Source of the DNA: Amycolatopsis endophytica
GTDB taxonomy: Bacteria > Actinomycetota > Actinomycetes > Mycobacteriales > Pseudonocardiaceae
DNA: 64,000 nt
Assembly: GCF_013410405.1 (NCBI RefSeq)
Contig: NZ_JACCFK010000002.1
Span: forward strand, 1,116,001-1,180,000
Direction of reading: 5' to 3'
The position numbers and the translations under genes were made by a program. Below the pieces are notes generated by a model. The model did no database searches. It had not been told where the DNA came from and saw nothing but the letters and a program-made list of their open reading frames with translations. Position 1 is the first letter of the stretch. Every line of letters starts with the position of its first letter. Below, one piece after another: positions 16,459 through 27,967 of this stretch.

Positions 16459-17323
16459 GACCGCACTGTACGTGCTGATCGACGATCATGTGGTGCCACC
16501 CAGGGTCGGTCGTGGTCGGCGACCGGAGCTCACCGACAGTGAGCTGATCACGCTGGCTGTTGCGCAGGTGCTGCAGCGTTTTGACAGCGAGCGCCGCTGG
16601 ATCCGGCACATCCACGCCAATGCCGAATGGCGGTCGATGTTTCCCGCCATGTTGTCCCAGTCCGGCTACCACAAGCGGTTGAAAGCCGCGCACCCGTTGC
16701 TGTGCAAAGCAATCCTCATGCTGGCCACGTGTTGCCCGTCCTGGTTCGACGACCTGTGGATTACCGACGCCACCCCCGTGCCCTGCGGAAGGTCGCGGGA
16801 AACAGTGAAACGCTCCGACCTGGCCGGACACGCCAGCTATGGCTACTGCGCGTCACACTCTCGGTGGTACTGGGGACTGAAGCTCTACCTCGTGTGCACC
16901 GGCGACGGTATGCCGGTCATGTGGTGCCTGGCCAACCCCAAACTCGGTGAACGCGAGGTCCTGGCCACCCTGCTCGAGCACAACCACGCTCTCCTCCGCC
17001 AAGGTCAAGTTCTGCTGGCAGACAAAGGTTTCGCCGGCCAGAAATTCAAGCAACTGACCGAGACGATGGGCCTGGAGCTGCTGCGCCCGGACCGCAGAGA
17101 CGAGACCTACCGCAACGGCAACCTCGGCGGCGTCCGCCAGCGCATCGAGTCGGTCAACCACACCCTCAAAGGCCAGCTCAACCTCGAAGCGCACGGTGGC
17201 CGCACCCCGGCCGGGGTGTTCACCCGCGTCGCACAACGCCTACTCGCCATGGCCACCGCAATCTGGCACAACTGGACCACCGGCCTGACCAGCAAACGAT
17301 CACTCACCGCCTACGACCACTAA
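16433..17323 (+). CDS. IS982 family transposase (DDE)
   Basis: 296 residues, usual length for the family. Family markers are SELITLAVAQVLQRFDSERR, the stretch CGRSRETVKRSDLAGHASYG followed by CASHSRWYWGLKLYLVC, and the likely DDE triad in ITDATPVPC, LLADKGFAG and QRIESVNHTLKGQL. The protein cuts and joins the element ends. The GTG at 16433 is preferred because residues from VTKELNTLLTALY onward are family-like; the upstream in-frame ATG at 16382 would add 17 unlikely residues. Its own ribosome site is locked in a hairpin. Confidence 0.9.
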   Translation: MTKELNTLLTALYVLIDDHVVPPRVGRGRRPELTDSELITLAVAQVLQRFDSERRWIRHIHANAEWRSMFPAMLSQSGYHKRLKAAHPLLCKAILMLATCCPSWFDDLWITDATPVPCGRSRETVKRSDLAGHASYGYCASHSRWYWGLKLYLVCTGDGMPVMWCLANPKLGEREVLATLLEHNHALLRQGQVLLADKGFAGQKFKQLTETMGLELLRPDRRDETYRNGNLGGVRQRIESVNHTLKGQLNLEAHGGRTPAGVFTRVAQRLLAMATAIWHNWTTGLTSKRSLTAYDH

Positions 17324-17329
17324 CACCAA

Positions 17330-17352
17330 CTTCACGGAATCAACCATCTAGG
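17330..17352. repeat. Right terminal inverted repeat of the IS
   Basis: Begins CTTCACGGAATCA and ends CATCTAGG; it mirrors the left end. It lies directly before the GTG at 17353 of the next gene. Confidence 0.88.
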
Positions 17353-17967
17353 GTGAAGGTCGTGACCACCCGTGTGCTCGTCGTCTACTACAGCGCCACC
17401 GGCAACACCGCGAAACTGGCCGCCGCGCTGGCCGGGGGCGCCTCCGACGCCGGTGCCGAGGTCCGCGTGCGCACGGTCGCCGAAACCGCGCCCGCCGAGG
17501 CGATCGCCACCAACCGGCGCTGGCAGGCGTGGGTCGATTCCGGCCCGCACGACGAGCTCGCCACCCTCGCCGACCTGGAGTGGGCCGACGGGTTCGCGTT
17601 CGGCAGCCCGACCCGCTTCGGCGGCCCGGCGAGCCAGCTCAAGTCCTATCTGGACACCACGGGTGGCCTGTGGGCGGGCGGGAAGCTGGTCGACAAGGTG
17701 GCCACGTCGTTCACCACGGCTTCGACCGCGCACGGCGGTCTGGAGGCGACGGTGCTGGCCATGAACAACGTCTTCTACCACTGGGGCGCGATCGTGCTGC
17801 CGCTCGGTTACGGGCATCCGCACCTGATGGAGACCGGCAACCCCTACGGTGGCTCGTTCGTGTCGCGGAAGTCGGCCGAGCCGGACAAGGAATCACTCGA
17901 AGCGCTGCGCCTGCAGGGCCACCGGCTCGCGACGATCGCCGGGTACGTGAGCGCGGGCCGCGCCTGA
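17353..17967 (+). CDS. wrbA: WrbA-type NAD(P)H:quinone oxidoreductase
   Basis: 204 residues, flavodoxin fold. The FMN phosphate loop is YYSATGNTAKLA near residue 12, with GSPTRFGGPASQLKSYLDTT and the family's HGGLEATVL and NPYGGSFVS motifs further on. WrbA enzymes reduce quinones by two electrons, avoiding semiquinone radicals. The GTG at 17353 abuts the IS right end; an in-frame GTG at 17362 is an alternative and starts VTTRVLVVYYS, closer to the family N terminus. The native promoter and ribosome site have probably been displaced by the IS, so expression may depend on it (inference). Confidence 0.87.
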   Translation: MKVVTTRVLVVYYSATGNTAKLAAALAGGASDAGAEVRVRTVAETAPAEAIATNRRWQAWVDSGPHDELATLADLEWADGFAFGSPTRFGGPASQLKSYLDTTGGLWAGGKLVDKVATSFTTASTAHGGLEATVLAMNNVFYHWGAIVLPLGYGHPHLMETGNPYGGSFVSRKSAEPDKESLEALRLQGHRLATIAGYVSAGRA

Positions 17968-18079
17968 GCCCGGCGGTCCGGCCGCGCCGACAGTGACCGG
18001 CACACGAGTGGGACCGGTCGGACAAGGCGTGACGGAATTCCGGTACCGGCGTACCGGTCGCCCGCTTAGGGTGGGGTGA

Positions 18080-19033
18080 GTGGTCACCGAAGCACCGGCT
18101 CGTGTGTTCGTCCCGCATCGTGGGCGCGGCACGGCACTGATCGTCGTCTCCTCGGTCTGTTTCGGCAGTTCCGGCGCCATCGCCAAACCGGCGATGCTCG
18201 CCGGGCTGTCCCCCGAGCAGGTCGCGGCGGCGCGGATCGGGCTGGCCGCGCTGGTGCTGGTGGCCGGGGTGGCACTGTTCCGGCCGTCGCTGTTGCGGGT
18301 GCGCCGGACCGAGTGGCCGCTGCTGGTGGGTTACGGTCTGCTCGGTGTCGCGGGCGTGCAGCTGTGTTACTTCGTCGCGGCCGGGCGGCTTCCGGTCGGC
18401 ATCGCGATCCTGCTGGAGTTCACCTCGCCGGTGCTGGTCGCGCTGTGGACGCGGTTCGTACGCGGCACGCGGCTGCCCGGGCTCATGTGGGCGGGCATCG
18501 CGCTGGCGATGACCGGGCTGGCGGGCGTCGCGCAGGTGTGGCAAGGGCTCAGCCTGGACGCGGCCGGCCTGCTCGCCGGTCTCGGCGCGGCGGTGTGCTC
18601 GGCGTCGTACTTCCTGCTCGGCGAACACGGGGTGAGCACGCGCGATCCGATGGGCATGGTCACCTGGGGCATGATCATCGGTGCGGTCGCGGTGTGCGTG
18701 GTCGCGCCGCCGTGGACGATGCCCGCGGAGATCCTCACCACCTCCGTCGAATGGGGCCCGTGGCAGCCGCCGGTGTGGCTGCTGCTGATCGCCGTCGCGC
18801 TGTTCTCGACCGTCCTGGCCTACGCGCTCGGCCTCGCCACGCTGCGCCATCTGCCCGCCTCCGTCGCGAGCGTCATCGGCCTGCTCGAAGCCGTCGTCGG
18901 CATCGCCACGGCGTGGGCGCTGCTCGGTGAGGCACTGGCCTGGCCCCAGCTCGCGGGCGCGTTCGTCCTCCTCTCGGGAGCGGTGCTGGTGCAGCTCAAC
19001 TCGCCGAAGCCGCAGATCATGGAGGCTCCCTGA
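18080..19033 (+). CDS. EamA/RhaT family drug/metabolite exporter
   Basis: 317 residues with ten transmembrane helices in two EamA repeats. The first repeat has GTALIVVSSVCFGSSGAIAK and EFTSPVLVALWTRF, the second has LLGEHG and SVIGLLEAVVGIATAWALLG, as in the DMT superfamily. Such proteins export amino acids, nucleosides or other small metabolites; the substrate is unknown. It is a single gene ending 25 bases before a converging gene. GTG start is followed directly by the family-like N terminus. Confidence 0.87.
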   Translation: MVTEAPARVFVPHRGRGTALIVVSSVCFGSSGAIAKPAMLAGLSPEQVAAARIGLAALVLVAGVALFRPSLLRVRRTEWPLLVGYGLLGVAGVQLCYFVAAGRLPVGIAILLEFTSPVLVALWTRFVRGTRLPGLMWAGIALAMTGLAGVAQVWQGLSLDAAGLLAGLGAAVCSASYFLLGEHGVSTRDPMGMVTWGMIIGAVAVCVVAPPWTMPAEILTTSVEWGPWQPPVWLLLIAVALFSTVLAYALGLATLRHLPASVASVIGLLEAVVGIATAWALLGEALAWPQLAGAFVLLSGAVLVQLNSPKPQIMEAP

Positions 19034-19058
19034 CGGTGACCACCGCCGCGCCCGCAGC

Positions 19059-20681
19059 TCAGGTACCCGACAGCCGTGCCAGCGCGCCGTAGAACACGTC
19101 GGTGATCCGCGCCGCGTCGGGGGCCGCGAAAGCCTGTCCGCCGGTGGGGGTGGTGATCGCGGCGAGTTCGGTCATGTCGATGTCCGGGCCGATCCCGATG
19201 CCGACGATCGCGACCGGCCGGGCGGGGTCGGCCAGCTTCGCCAGCTCGGTGACCAGCGCGTCCCGGCTGATCCCGCCCGCGTCGTCATTGCGGCCGTCGG
19301 TCAGGACGATCACCAGGTTGAGCCGCCCCGGCTGCCATTCGGCGCCGGCCAGGCGGTAGGCGGCCAGCACCGTGTCGTACAGGCCGGTGTCGCCGTCCGG
19401 ATCGGCCGTGATCGCCCGCAGCCGCTCCGCCGCGCCGGTCACGAGCTGCTCGCTCACCGGCCGCATCGGCAGCACCTCGCGGTAGTCCCGGTCGCCGTCG
19501 AGCCTGGTGGCGAACTCCCACACACTGCTCTCCGACGTGGGTTTGAACAACGCGAGCGCCCGCGCCGCGGCGTCGGTGGTCAGCTGCATCCGTGTCTGCC
19601 CACCGCTGCCGGGAACCACCTGGTTCATCGACCCGGACACGTCGATCAGCACCCGCGCCCGCGAACTCGTGTTGACCCGCGCCCACTGGCCGAGCAGCGC
19701 GTCCACGTCGGCATCGGTGGGCACCTCGGGTGAGGGCTGGGTGCGGTCGCTGACGTTCCGCGCGGTCCCGTCCCGCAGGTACCGGCCGTCCGGGGTGCGG
19801 AACCCGGCGTCGGCGAGCGCGTTGATGCCCTCCAGGCCGAGCAGCGCCGACCGCAGCGCCCCGGCGGCGGCACGCTGGGCCTCCCCCGCTCCGCCGAGCA
19901 CCGCGAACGGGTAGTCCAGGGCGGGCGTCTGCGCCTGGTAGGTCGCGACCAGGCTGTCCGGGGCACCGGCCACGCTGTCACGCAGGTTGTGGCGCAGCAA
20001 CGCGTTCTCCGACACCGGGAACCCGCTCACCGGCTGCGCCGGATCGGTCAGCCGCGTGAACAGCTCGTCGGTTGTGGACAGTGCGTTCGGCGAGAGGCGG
20101 CGCAGCGCGGCGGCGTAGGCGTCGGCCGACGGCAGCGCGGCGCGGATGCCGATCAACGCCGACAGGCCCGCCGGATCGCGGCCGGGATCGGGCACGCCGA
20201 GCGACACCGCGGTGTCGCCGAGCACGTCCGCCCACGTGGGCGTCCGTCCGGGCCAGCCGAGCGCGGTGGCGGCCTGCTCGGTCAGCGCGAACACCACCGG
20301 GGAGCTGGCGATGCTGGTGCCCGCCGCGACCTCGCCCGCGCCGACACCCCGCGCCCGCCGCAGCTGCAGCGTCGACTCCGGAACCCACACATCGGGCCGG
20401 ACGGCACCGGCGAGCGACTGCGCCACCGCCGCCGAATCGACCGCGTTGACCTCGAACGCCGCGCACTCGGTCTGCGCCACCCGGCGCGCGACCTGCGCGA
20501 TCGCCGAGGCCACACCGGGCGCGGCGGCGACCCGCACGACCACCGGCTTCGCACAGCCGGAACCGTCCCGCGCGAGATCGGCCGCGACCCAGCCGGCGCC
20601 GGCGAGCAGGACGAGCACACCGGCGATCACCCAGGCCCGGCGCGGCCGCCGTCGCCTGCCGGGTGACGAGTGTCGGCCCAC
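19059..20681 (-). CDS. Solute-binding-like/von Willebrand factor A fusion protein
   Basis: 540 residues. One N-terminal membrane anchor (about residues 15-36, preceded by basic RRRRPRRA) holds an extracytoplasmic part. Residues ~45-330 resemble a periplasmic solute-binding fold, and residues ~345-535 are a VWA domain with an intact MIDAS: DVSGSMNQVV, a downstream Thr, and VIVLTDGRNDD. Such fusions are common, uncharacterised proteins in actinomycetes; metal-dependent adhesion or complex assembly is plausible. It is monocistronic, lying 70 bases before the end of rnj. Confidence 0.85.
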   Translation of the reverse strand: MGRHSSPGRRRRPRRAWVIAGVLVLLAGAGWVAADLARDGSGCAKPVVVRVAAAPGVASAIAQVARRVAQTECAAFEVNAVDSAAVAQSLAGAVRPDVWVPESTLQLRRARGVGAGEVAAGTSIASSPVVFALTEQAATALGWPGRTPTWADVLGDTAVSLGVPDPGRDPAGLSALIGIRAALPSADAYAAALRRLSPNALSTTDELFTRLTDPAQPVSGFPVSENALLRHNLRDSVAGAPDSLVATYQAQTPALDYPFAVLGGAGEAQRAAAGALRSALLGLEGINALADAGFRTPDGRYLRDGTARNVSDRTQPSPEVPTDADVDALLGQWARVNTSSRARVLIDVSGSMNQVVPGSGGQTRMQLTTDAAARALALFKPTSESSVWEFATRLDGDRDYREVLPMRPVSEQLVTGAAERLRAITADPDGDTGLYDTVLAAYRLAGAEWQPGRLNLVIVLTDGRNDDAGGISRDALVTELAKLADPARPVAIVGIGIGPDIDMTELAAITTPTGGQAFAAPDAARITDVFYGALARLSGT

Positions 20682-20751
20682 CTCGCACCGCCTCCGCCGG
20701 ATCGCCCGTGCAGCTGACCCGATCCAGGCTAACGGGTGTGACGTCGATTAC

Positions 20752-23609
<2,858 letters not shown>

Positions 23610-25106
23610 TCAGCGCACCTTGACGGTCACCGTGTCGGTGATCTGCCCGCCGCCCAGCTTGGACACCAGGCAGTAGACCGTGCGGGCGGGGTCGTCATAG
23701 GAGTTGTCCGGCCGGGCCGCCCACTGCGCCTGCGACGGCACCAGGGCGCGGTAGTTCAGCGTGGCGCGCTGGCCGTCGTCGATGGTGCCGGAGTGGAAAC
23801 TCAGCGAGCAGAAGGACTCGGCGTAGCGCCGGAGCGCCTCGGCGCCGGGGTAGGCCACCAGCGTGGTGGTTTCGCTCGAACTCGCGTTGCCCAGACTGTC
23901 GATCTCGTCGTACACCTCGAGGTCGTGCGACTTGTCGCAGCTGACCGAGTTGTCCGAGCCGAGGCTGTAGCCGGGCTGGACCCGTCCGTTGTAGCAGTCG
24001 TAGGAGCTGCTCGGTTCGAAGCTCATGTCGCCGCCGGTGCCGTAGGTCATGGTCGGCAGCATCGCCTCGTCGGCGGACTCGGAGGCCCACCACTGCCCGG
24101 CGAGGAACCCGCCCGCGAGCAGCACCACCCCGAGCACCACGCCCGCGGTCACCCACAGCCCGCGGCGGCTCTTCCCGCCCGGCGCGGCCACCGTCCGCGT
24201 GGGCGGCGGTCCGTGGTGGACGGCGGTGCCGATCCCGCCGGGCGGAATGTTCCGCGCCGCGATGCCGAGCAGGTGACCGGCCTGGTGGTAGGAGATCCGG
24301 CCCTCCGGATTGGCCACCAGCAGGCCCATGATCGCCGACGCGAGCGGCCCCTGCACCCGGGTCAGGAACGGCACCTCGTTGACGATCGCGTGCAGGGTCG
24401 CCGCGGTGGTCGGCCGGTCGAAGGCCATCACGCCTTCGGCGGCCAGGTACAGCGTCGCACCCAGCGACCACAGGTCGGAGGCGGGCAGCGTCTCGTGCCC
24501 CTCCAGCCGCTCCGGCGCCATGAAGGCCGGGGACCCGACGATCATCCCGCTCGCCGTCAGCCGCGGGTCGTCGACCGCGGTGGCGATGCCGAAGTCGGTG
24601 AGCTTCACCCGGCCGTTGGCGCCGACCATGATGTTGCCGGGCTTGACATCGCGGTGCACGATCCCGGCCTCGTGCGCGGCCCGCAGCGCCGAGAGCACCT
24701 GCTGCCCGATCGAGGCCACCTGCTGTGGCGGCAGCGCGCCGTGCCTGCGCACCAGATCACCCAGCGTGGGCGCGTCGACCAGCTCCATCACGATGAACGT
24801 GGCCCCGCCCTCGGCGACGACGTCGAACACCGTGACGATCGCCGGGTCGTTGAGCCGTCCCGCGGTGCGCACCTCACGCAGCACCCGCTCGGTGAAGACG
24901 GCTTCGTCGGCGCCGCCGGGCAGCCGCAGCTCCTTCACGGCGACCGGGCGGCCGATGACCTGGTCCTGCGCCCGCCACACCACGCCCATCCCGCCGCGGC
25001 CCAGCTCGTCCAGGAGTGCGTACCGGCCGGCGACGACACGCGCGCCCGTCGCGGGTGGCGTGGTCTGCTGGGTCTGCTCTTCGGTCACCGTGGCTCCGGG
25101 GATCAT
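23610..25106 (-). CDS. Receptor-type Ser/Thr protein kinase (PknB-like)
   Basis: 498 residues. The kinase domain (~residues 27-285) has the glycine loop LGRGGMGVVW, the VAVKE lysine, the catalytic HRDVKPGNIM, DFGIAT and SPAFMAPE motifs, all intact. A transmembrane helix follows at about 316-338, then an extracellular domain with four cysteines (YDCYNG, VSCDKS, SFCSLS, VYCLVS) of unknown ligand. No PASTA repeats are present. Such kinases signal cell-wall or metabolic state. ATG 25106 is given; the GTG at 25088, with GGAG seven bases before it, is a reasonable alternative start. Confidence 0.9.
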   Translation of the reverse strand: MIPGATVTEEQTQQTTPPATGARVVAGRYALLDELGRGGMGVVWRAQDQVIGRPVAVKELRLPGGADEAVFTERVLREVRTAGRLNDPAIVTVFDVVAEGGATFIVMELVDAPTLGDLVRRHGALPPQQVASIGQQVLSALRAAHEAGIVHRDVKPGNIMVGANGRVKLTDFGIATAVDDPRLTASGMIVGSPAFMAPERLEGHETLPASDLWSLGATLYLAAEGVMAFDRPTTAATLHAIVNEVPFLTRVQGPLASAIMGLLVANPEGRISYHQAGHLLGIAARNIPPGGIGTAVHHGPPPTRTVAAPGGKSRRGLWVTAGVVLGVVLLAGGFLAGQWWASESADEAMLPTMTYGTGGDMSFEPSSSYDCYNGRVQPGYSLGSDNSVSCDKSHDLEVYDEIDSLGNASSSETTTLVAYPGAEALRRYAESFCSLSFHSGTIDDGQRATLNYRALVPSQAQWAARPDNSYDDPARTVYCLVSKLGGGQITDTVTVKVR

Positions 25107-25162
25107 GCGGTCGGGACAGCTGGATGCTAGTCCGACCGCGCCCGGCCCCGGCCGGTTCCCGG

Positions 25163-26401
25163 TCAGCCCGCGAAGGTGAGGTAGATCAGGGCGACGTTGA
25201 GCGTGATGATCACGGCCGCGATCACGCAGGCCAGCGTGGTGGTCACGCGGTGGTTGGCCGCGTCGCCCATCAGGCCGCGGTCGCTGGTCAGGCGCACCAG
25301 CGGCACCAGCGCGAACGGGATGCCGAAGGACAGCACCACCTGCGACACCACGAGCGCGCGGCTGGGGTCGGCTCCCATCGCGAGCACGACGACCGCGGGC
25401 AGCAGCGTGACCAGCCGCCGCAGCAGCAGCGGGACCCGCTTGCGCAGCAGGCCCTGCATGATCATCGCTCCGGCGTAGGCGCCGACGGAGGTCGAGGCGA
25501 GACCGGAGGCCAGCAGCCCGATCGCGAACAGCAGCGCCACCCCCGGGCCGAGCGCCTCCCCGACCGCCAGGTGCGCGCCCGCGATCGAGTCGACGCCGGA
25601 CCGGCCCTGCAGGTTGGTCGCGGCCAGCAGCACCATCGAGAGGTTCACCGCGCCGGCGAGCAGCATGGCGAGGCCGACGTCGTAGCGCGTGATGCGCAGC
25701 AGACGCGACCGGCGGGCGCCCTCGACGTGACCGTGCCGGTCGCGGGCGAGCCCGGAGTGCAGGTAGACCGCGTGCGGCATGACGGTCGCGCCGAGCATCG
25801 CGGCGGCGATCAGCACGCTCTCACTGCCGGCGAACTTCGGCACCAGCCCGGCCGCCGCGTCCGCCGCCGACGGCGGTCCGACGAACACGCTGGCCAGGAA
25901 TCCGACGGCGATGACCCCGAGCAGCCCGGTGATGACGCGCTCGAACGGGCGCTGGCCGCGCCGGTCCTGCACCAGCAGCAGGACCATCGAGACGACGCCG
26001 GTGATCACGCCGCCGAGCAGCAGCGGCAGGTCGAACAGCAGGTTCAGGGCGATCGCGCCGCCGACGACCTCGGCCAGGTCGGTCGCGATCGCCACCAGTT
26101 CGGCCTGCGCCCAGAACCCCAGGCGGCCCGCGCGCGGCATCCGCTCCCGCAGGTTCTCCGGCAGCGACCGCCCGGTGACCAGTCCCAGCTTCGCGGACAG
26201 GTACTGCACCAGGCCGGCCATCAGGTTGGCCGCCACGATGACCCAGACCAGCAGGTAACCGAACTGCGCGCCGGCGCTGATGTTGGAGGCGACGTTGCCG
26301 GGGTCGACGTAGGCGATCGCGGCGACGAACGCCGGGCCGAGCAGCATCGAGCCGGTGCGCACCCGCGCGAGCCGGGGTTTGAGCTGGTCCGTCAGCGCCA
26401 T
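25163..26401 (-). CDS. mntH: Nramp family Mn2+/divalent metal transporter
   Basis: 412 residues with 11 transmembrane helices. The metal-site motif of helix 1 is AYVDPGNVASN and that of helix 6 is GATVMPHAVYLHSGL, both intact (Asp, Asn, Met). It imports Mn2+ (and Fe2+) with protons. GGAGGA lies just before the ATG at 26401; the upstream in-frame codons cover the operator region and are rejected. A 17-base palindrome 38-54 bases upstream suggests metal-responsive control. It is divergent from a TetR gene. Confidence 0.93.
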   Translation of the reverse strand: MALTDQLKPRLARVRTGSMLLGPAFVAAIAYVDPGNVASNISAGAQFGYLLVWVIVAANLMAGLVQYLSAKLGLVTGRSLPENLRERMPRAGRLGFWAQAELVAIATDLAEVVGGAIALNLLFDLPLLLGGVITGVVSMVLLLVQDRRGQRPFERVITGLLGVIAVGFLASVFVGPPSAADAAAGLVPKFAGSESVLIAAAMLGATVMPHAVYLHSGLARDRHGHVEGARRSRLLRITRYDVGLAMLLAGAVNLSMVLLAATNLQGRSGVDSIAGAHLAVGEALGPGVALLFAIGLLASGLASTSVGAYAGAMIMQGLLRKRVPLLLRRLVTLLPAVVVLAMGADPSRALVVSQVVLSFGIPFALVPLVRLTSDRGLMGDAANHRVTTTLACVIAAVIITLNVALIYLTFAG

Positions 26402-26438
26402 CCGTCCTCCAACCGGGAACCGAAGCCTGAGTTTAGGC

Positions 26439-26455
26439 ACACCGAACTTCGGTGT
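26439..26455. promoter_or_regulatory. Palindromic operator ACACCGAA-C-TTCGGTGT upstream of mntH
   Basis: Two perfect 8-base arms separated by a single base. It is preceded by TTTAGGC (26432-26438), recalling DtxR/MntR-type sites of actinobacteria, and sits where an mntH promoter should be. The regulator is not in the window; the adjacent TetR gene is another possible binder. Confidence 0.5.
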
Positions 26456-26563
26456 ACAGATCAGCGAAAGTGGCGTGCGACGCACGTTCACCCCGCGCAG
26501 GCGTACCCCACGGGCATGGTTTTAGGCGGTCGCGGACTCGACCAAGAGTGCTAGAGTTAGACC

Positions 26564-27193
26564 ATGCGGTCGAAAAGTACTGGAGAAGCAGGCGAGACGT
26601 TCCTCAACCGGGCACGGCGCCGCCAGTTCGTCACCTGCGCGACCGAGGCGCTGGGCGAACTGGGCTACACGGCGACGACCGTCGCGGAGGTCGCCCGGCG
26701 TGCCGGGGTGTCCAAGAGCGTGGTGCTCTACCACTTCTCCTCCCGCGCCGAGCTGATGGAGGCCGTGGTCGACCAGCTCTACGGCGACGCGGTGGAGCCG
26801 ATCCACGCCGCGGTCGGCGCGGCGGAGACGGCACGGGAGCGGGTGCTGGCCTACGTCCGGGCGTGCGTCCTGTTCGTGTGGGCCCACCAGCGCGAGGCCA
26901 GGGCCGTGCTGGAGGTGGCCCGCAACCTGCGCAAGGAGGACGGATCGCCGCGGTACACGGCGCGCGAGGGCGCAGCGCTGGTCGGGTTCGCCCGGGGGCT
27001 CCTGGAAGAAGGGCAGCGCTCCGGCGAGCTCGGCGACTTCGACGCCTGGACGCTCGCGGTCCTGCTGCGCGCCACGATCGACAACCTGTCCGAACAGTTC
27101 ATGGCCGACCCGGCGCTGGACGGCCCGCGGGTGGCCGACTCGTTCGCCCACCTGGTCGGCAAGATGATCACGCCACGGGAGGGCGAGTCATGA
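26564..27193 (+). CDS. TetR family transcriptional regulator
   Basis: 209 residues. The N-terminal helix-turn-helix (about residues 22-65) reads VTCATEALGELGYTATTVAE followed by VARRAGVSKSVVLYHFSSRA, and the rest is the all-helical ligand and dimer domain. No Shine-Dalgarno precedes the ATG; TAGAGT (26552-26557) ends six bases before it, so a leaderless transcript is possible. Its stop overlaps the ATG of the next membrane gene (ATGA), which suggests that it controls that gene. The ligand is unknown. Confidence 0.9.
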   Translation: MRSKSTGEAGETFLNRARRRQFVTCATEALGELGYTATTVAEVARRAGVSKSVVLYHFSSRAELMEAVVDQLYGDAVEPIHAAVGAAETARERVLAYVRACVLFVWAHQREARAVLEVARNLRKEDGSPRYTAREGAALVGFARGLLEEGQRSGELGDFDAWTLAVLLRATIDNLSEQFMADPALDGPRVADSFAHLVGKMITPREGES

Positions 27194-27582
27194 CCACGGT
27201 TCCGGCATCCCTGCACCACGCCCGGCTGCTCGTCGGCGGTTACCTCGCGCTGAGTGCCGCCACGCTCGCGGCCGTCGTCGCGATGAGCGCCGGGCACGTC
27301 GAGGTACCGGACGCGGTGTGGGTGCGCACGGTGATCGTCGTGGTCACGGGCGCCCTGATGTTCTCCTTCGCCACCCGCACCCTGCGCGGATCCCGGAAGG
27401 CCTACGTGCGCTGGCGCGTCGCGTCGGCGGTGATGGTCGTGGCGATCGCGGTGATCGTCGCGATCCCCGGCGCCTTTCCGGTCTGGCTGCGGGCCGAACA
27501 GGCGGCGTGCGGACTGCTGCTGATCGCGGTGGTCGCGCTGATCAGCAGCCGGGCGGCGCGGAAGGCGTTCCCGCGGGACTGA
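27190..27582 (+). CDS. Small membrane protein, four helices, unknown function
   Basis: 130 residues with four predicted transmembrane helices (about residues 9-32, 43-63, 76-97 and 103-121), separated by short basic loops (TRTLRGSRKAYVRWR). It overlaps the TetR stop by four bases and is surely cotranscribed, so it is a likely target or partner of that regulator. Its 3' end overlaps the convergent ACT-domain gene by 41 bases. No family was recognised. Confidence 0.75.
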   Translation: MTTVPASLHHARLLVGGYLALSAATLAAVVAMSAGHVEVPDAVWVRTVIVVVTGALMFSFATRTLRGSRKAYVRWRVASAVMVVAIAVIVAIPGAFPVWLRAEQAACGLLLIAVVALISSRAARKAFPRD

Positions 27583-27967
27583 CCTGTTCCGCGACCTCGT
27601 GCCCCGCGGCTCGCAGGGCACCGATCGCGCGCGCCAGCTCGCCGTCCTTCACCAGCACGTGGTCAGTGTCGAAAGTGGACAGCGAGAACAACGCGACCCC
27701 GGCCGAGGCCAGTTCACCGGCGAGTGCGGCGATGATCCCGGTCAACGTGAACGCCAGCGGTCCGCGCACGGTCAGCAGGCGCCAGCCGGATTCGACCCGG
27801 GCACCGGCCGGGACCTTGTCCGCGGGGCAGATCACCGAGATTTCGGCCGCGGTCCTGGTGACCGAGACCAGACCGCCCGGGGCGTCGATCTCGGGCGCCG
27901 GAGCGCCCGGATCCAGCCGGGCGACGGCGTACTCCCCCGGCTGGAGGTCGATGGCGAGCCGCTTCAC
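27542..27967 (-). CDS. ACT domain-containing protein (CASTOR-like)
   Basis: 141 residues, two ACT-like halves. Recognisable features are [20 protein letters not shown] at the start, [14 protein letters not shown], and [30 protein letters not shown] in parts, a pattern of amino-acid-sensing ACT_7/CASTOR-like proteins. A regulatory, ligand-binding role is likely, with no catalytic site. The GTG start overlaps the thyX stop as GTGA. The 3' end overlaps the opposing membrane gene by 41 bases, an unusually large convergent overlap. Confidence 0.8.
   Translation of the reverse strand: MKRLAIDLQPGEYAVARLDPGAPAPEIDAPGGLVSVTRTAAEISVICPADKVPAGARVESGWRLLTVRGPLAFTLTGIIAALAGELASAGVALFSLSTFDTDHVLVKDGELARAIGALRAAGHEVAEQVSPAGTPSAPPGC

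Larger units (their letters stand above)
16354..17352 (+). mobile_element. IS982-family insertion sequence, apparently complete
   Basis: A 999-base element bounded by 23-bp terminal inverted repeats (16354-16376 and 17330-17352, 2 mismatches) and holding one intact transposase gene. Length, single ORF and transposase type match IS982. No convincing target duplication is seen; the flanks share only GTGA. The right end abuts the start codon of the WrbA-like gene. The element appears intact and is likely still functional. Confidence 0.9.

Noticed and set aside
16340..17365. Target-site duplication of the IS
   Set aside because: Flanks share only GTGA; no exact direct repeat of 6-9 bases could be found.
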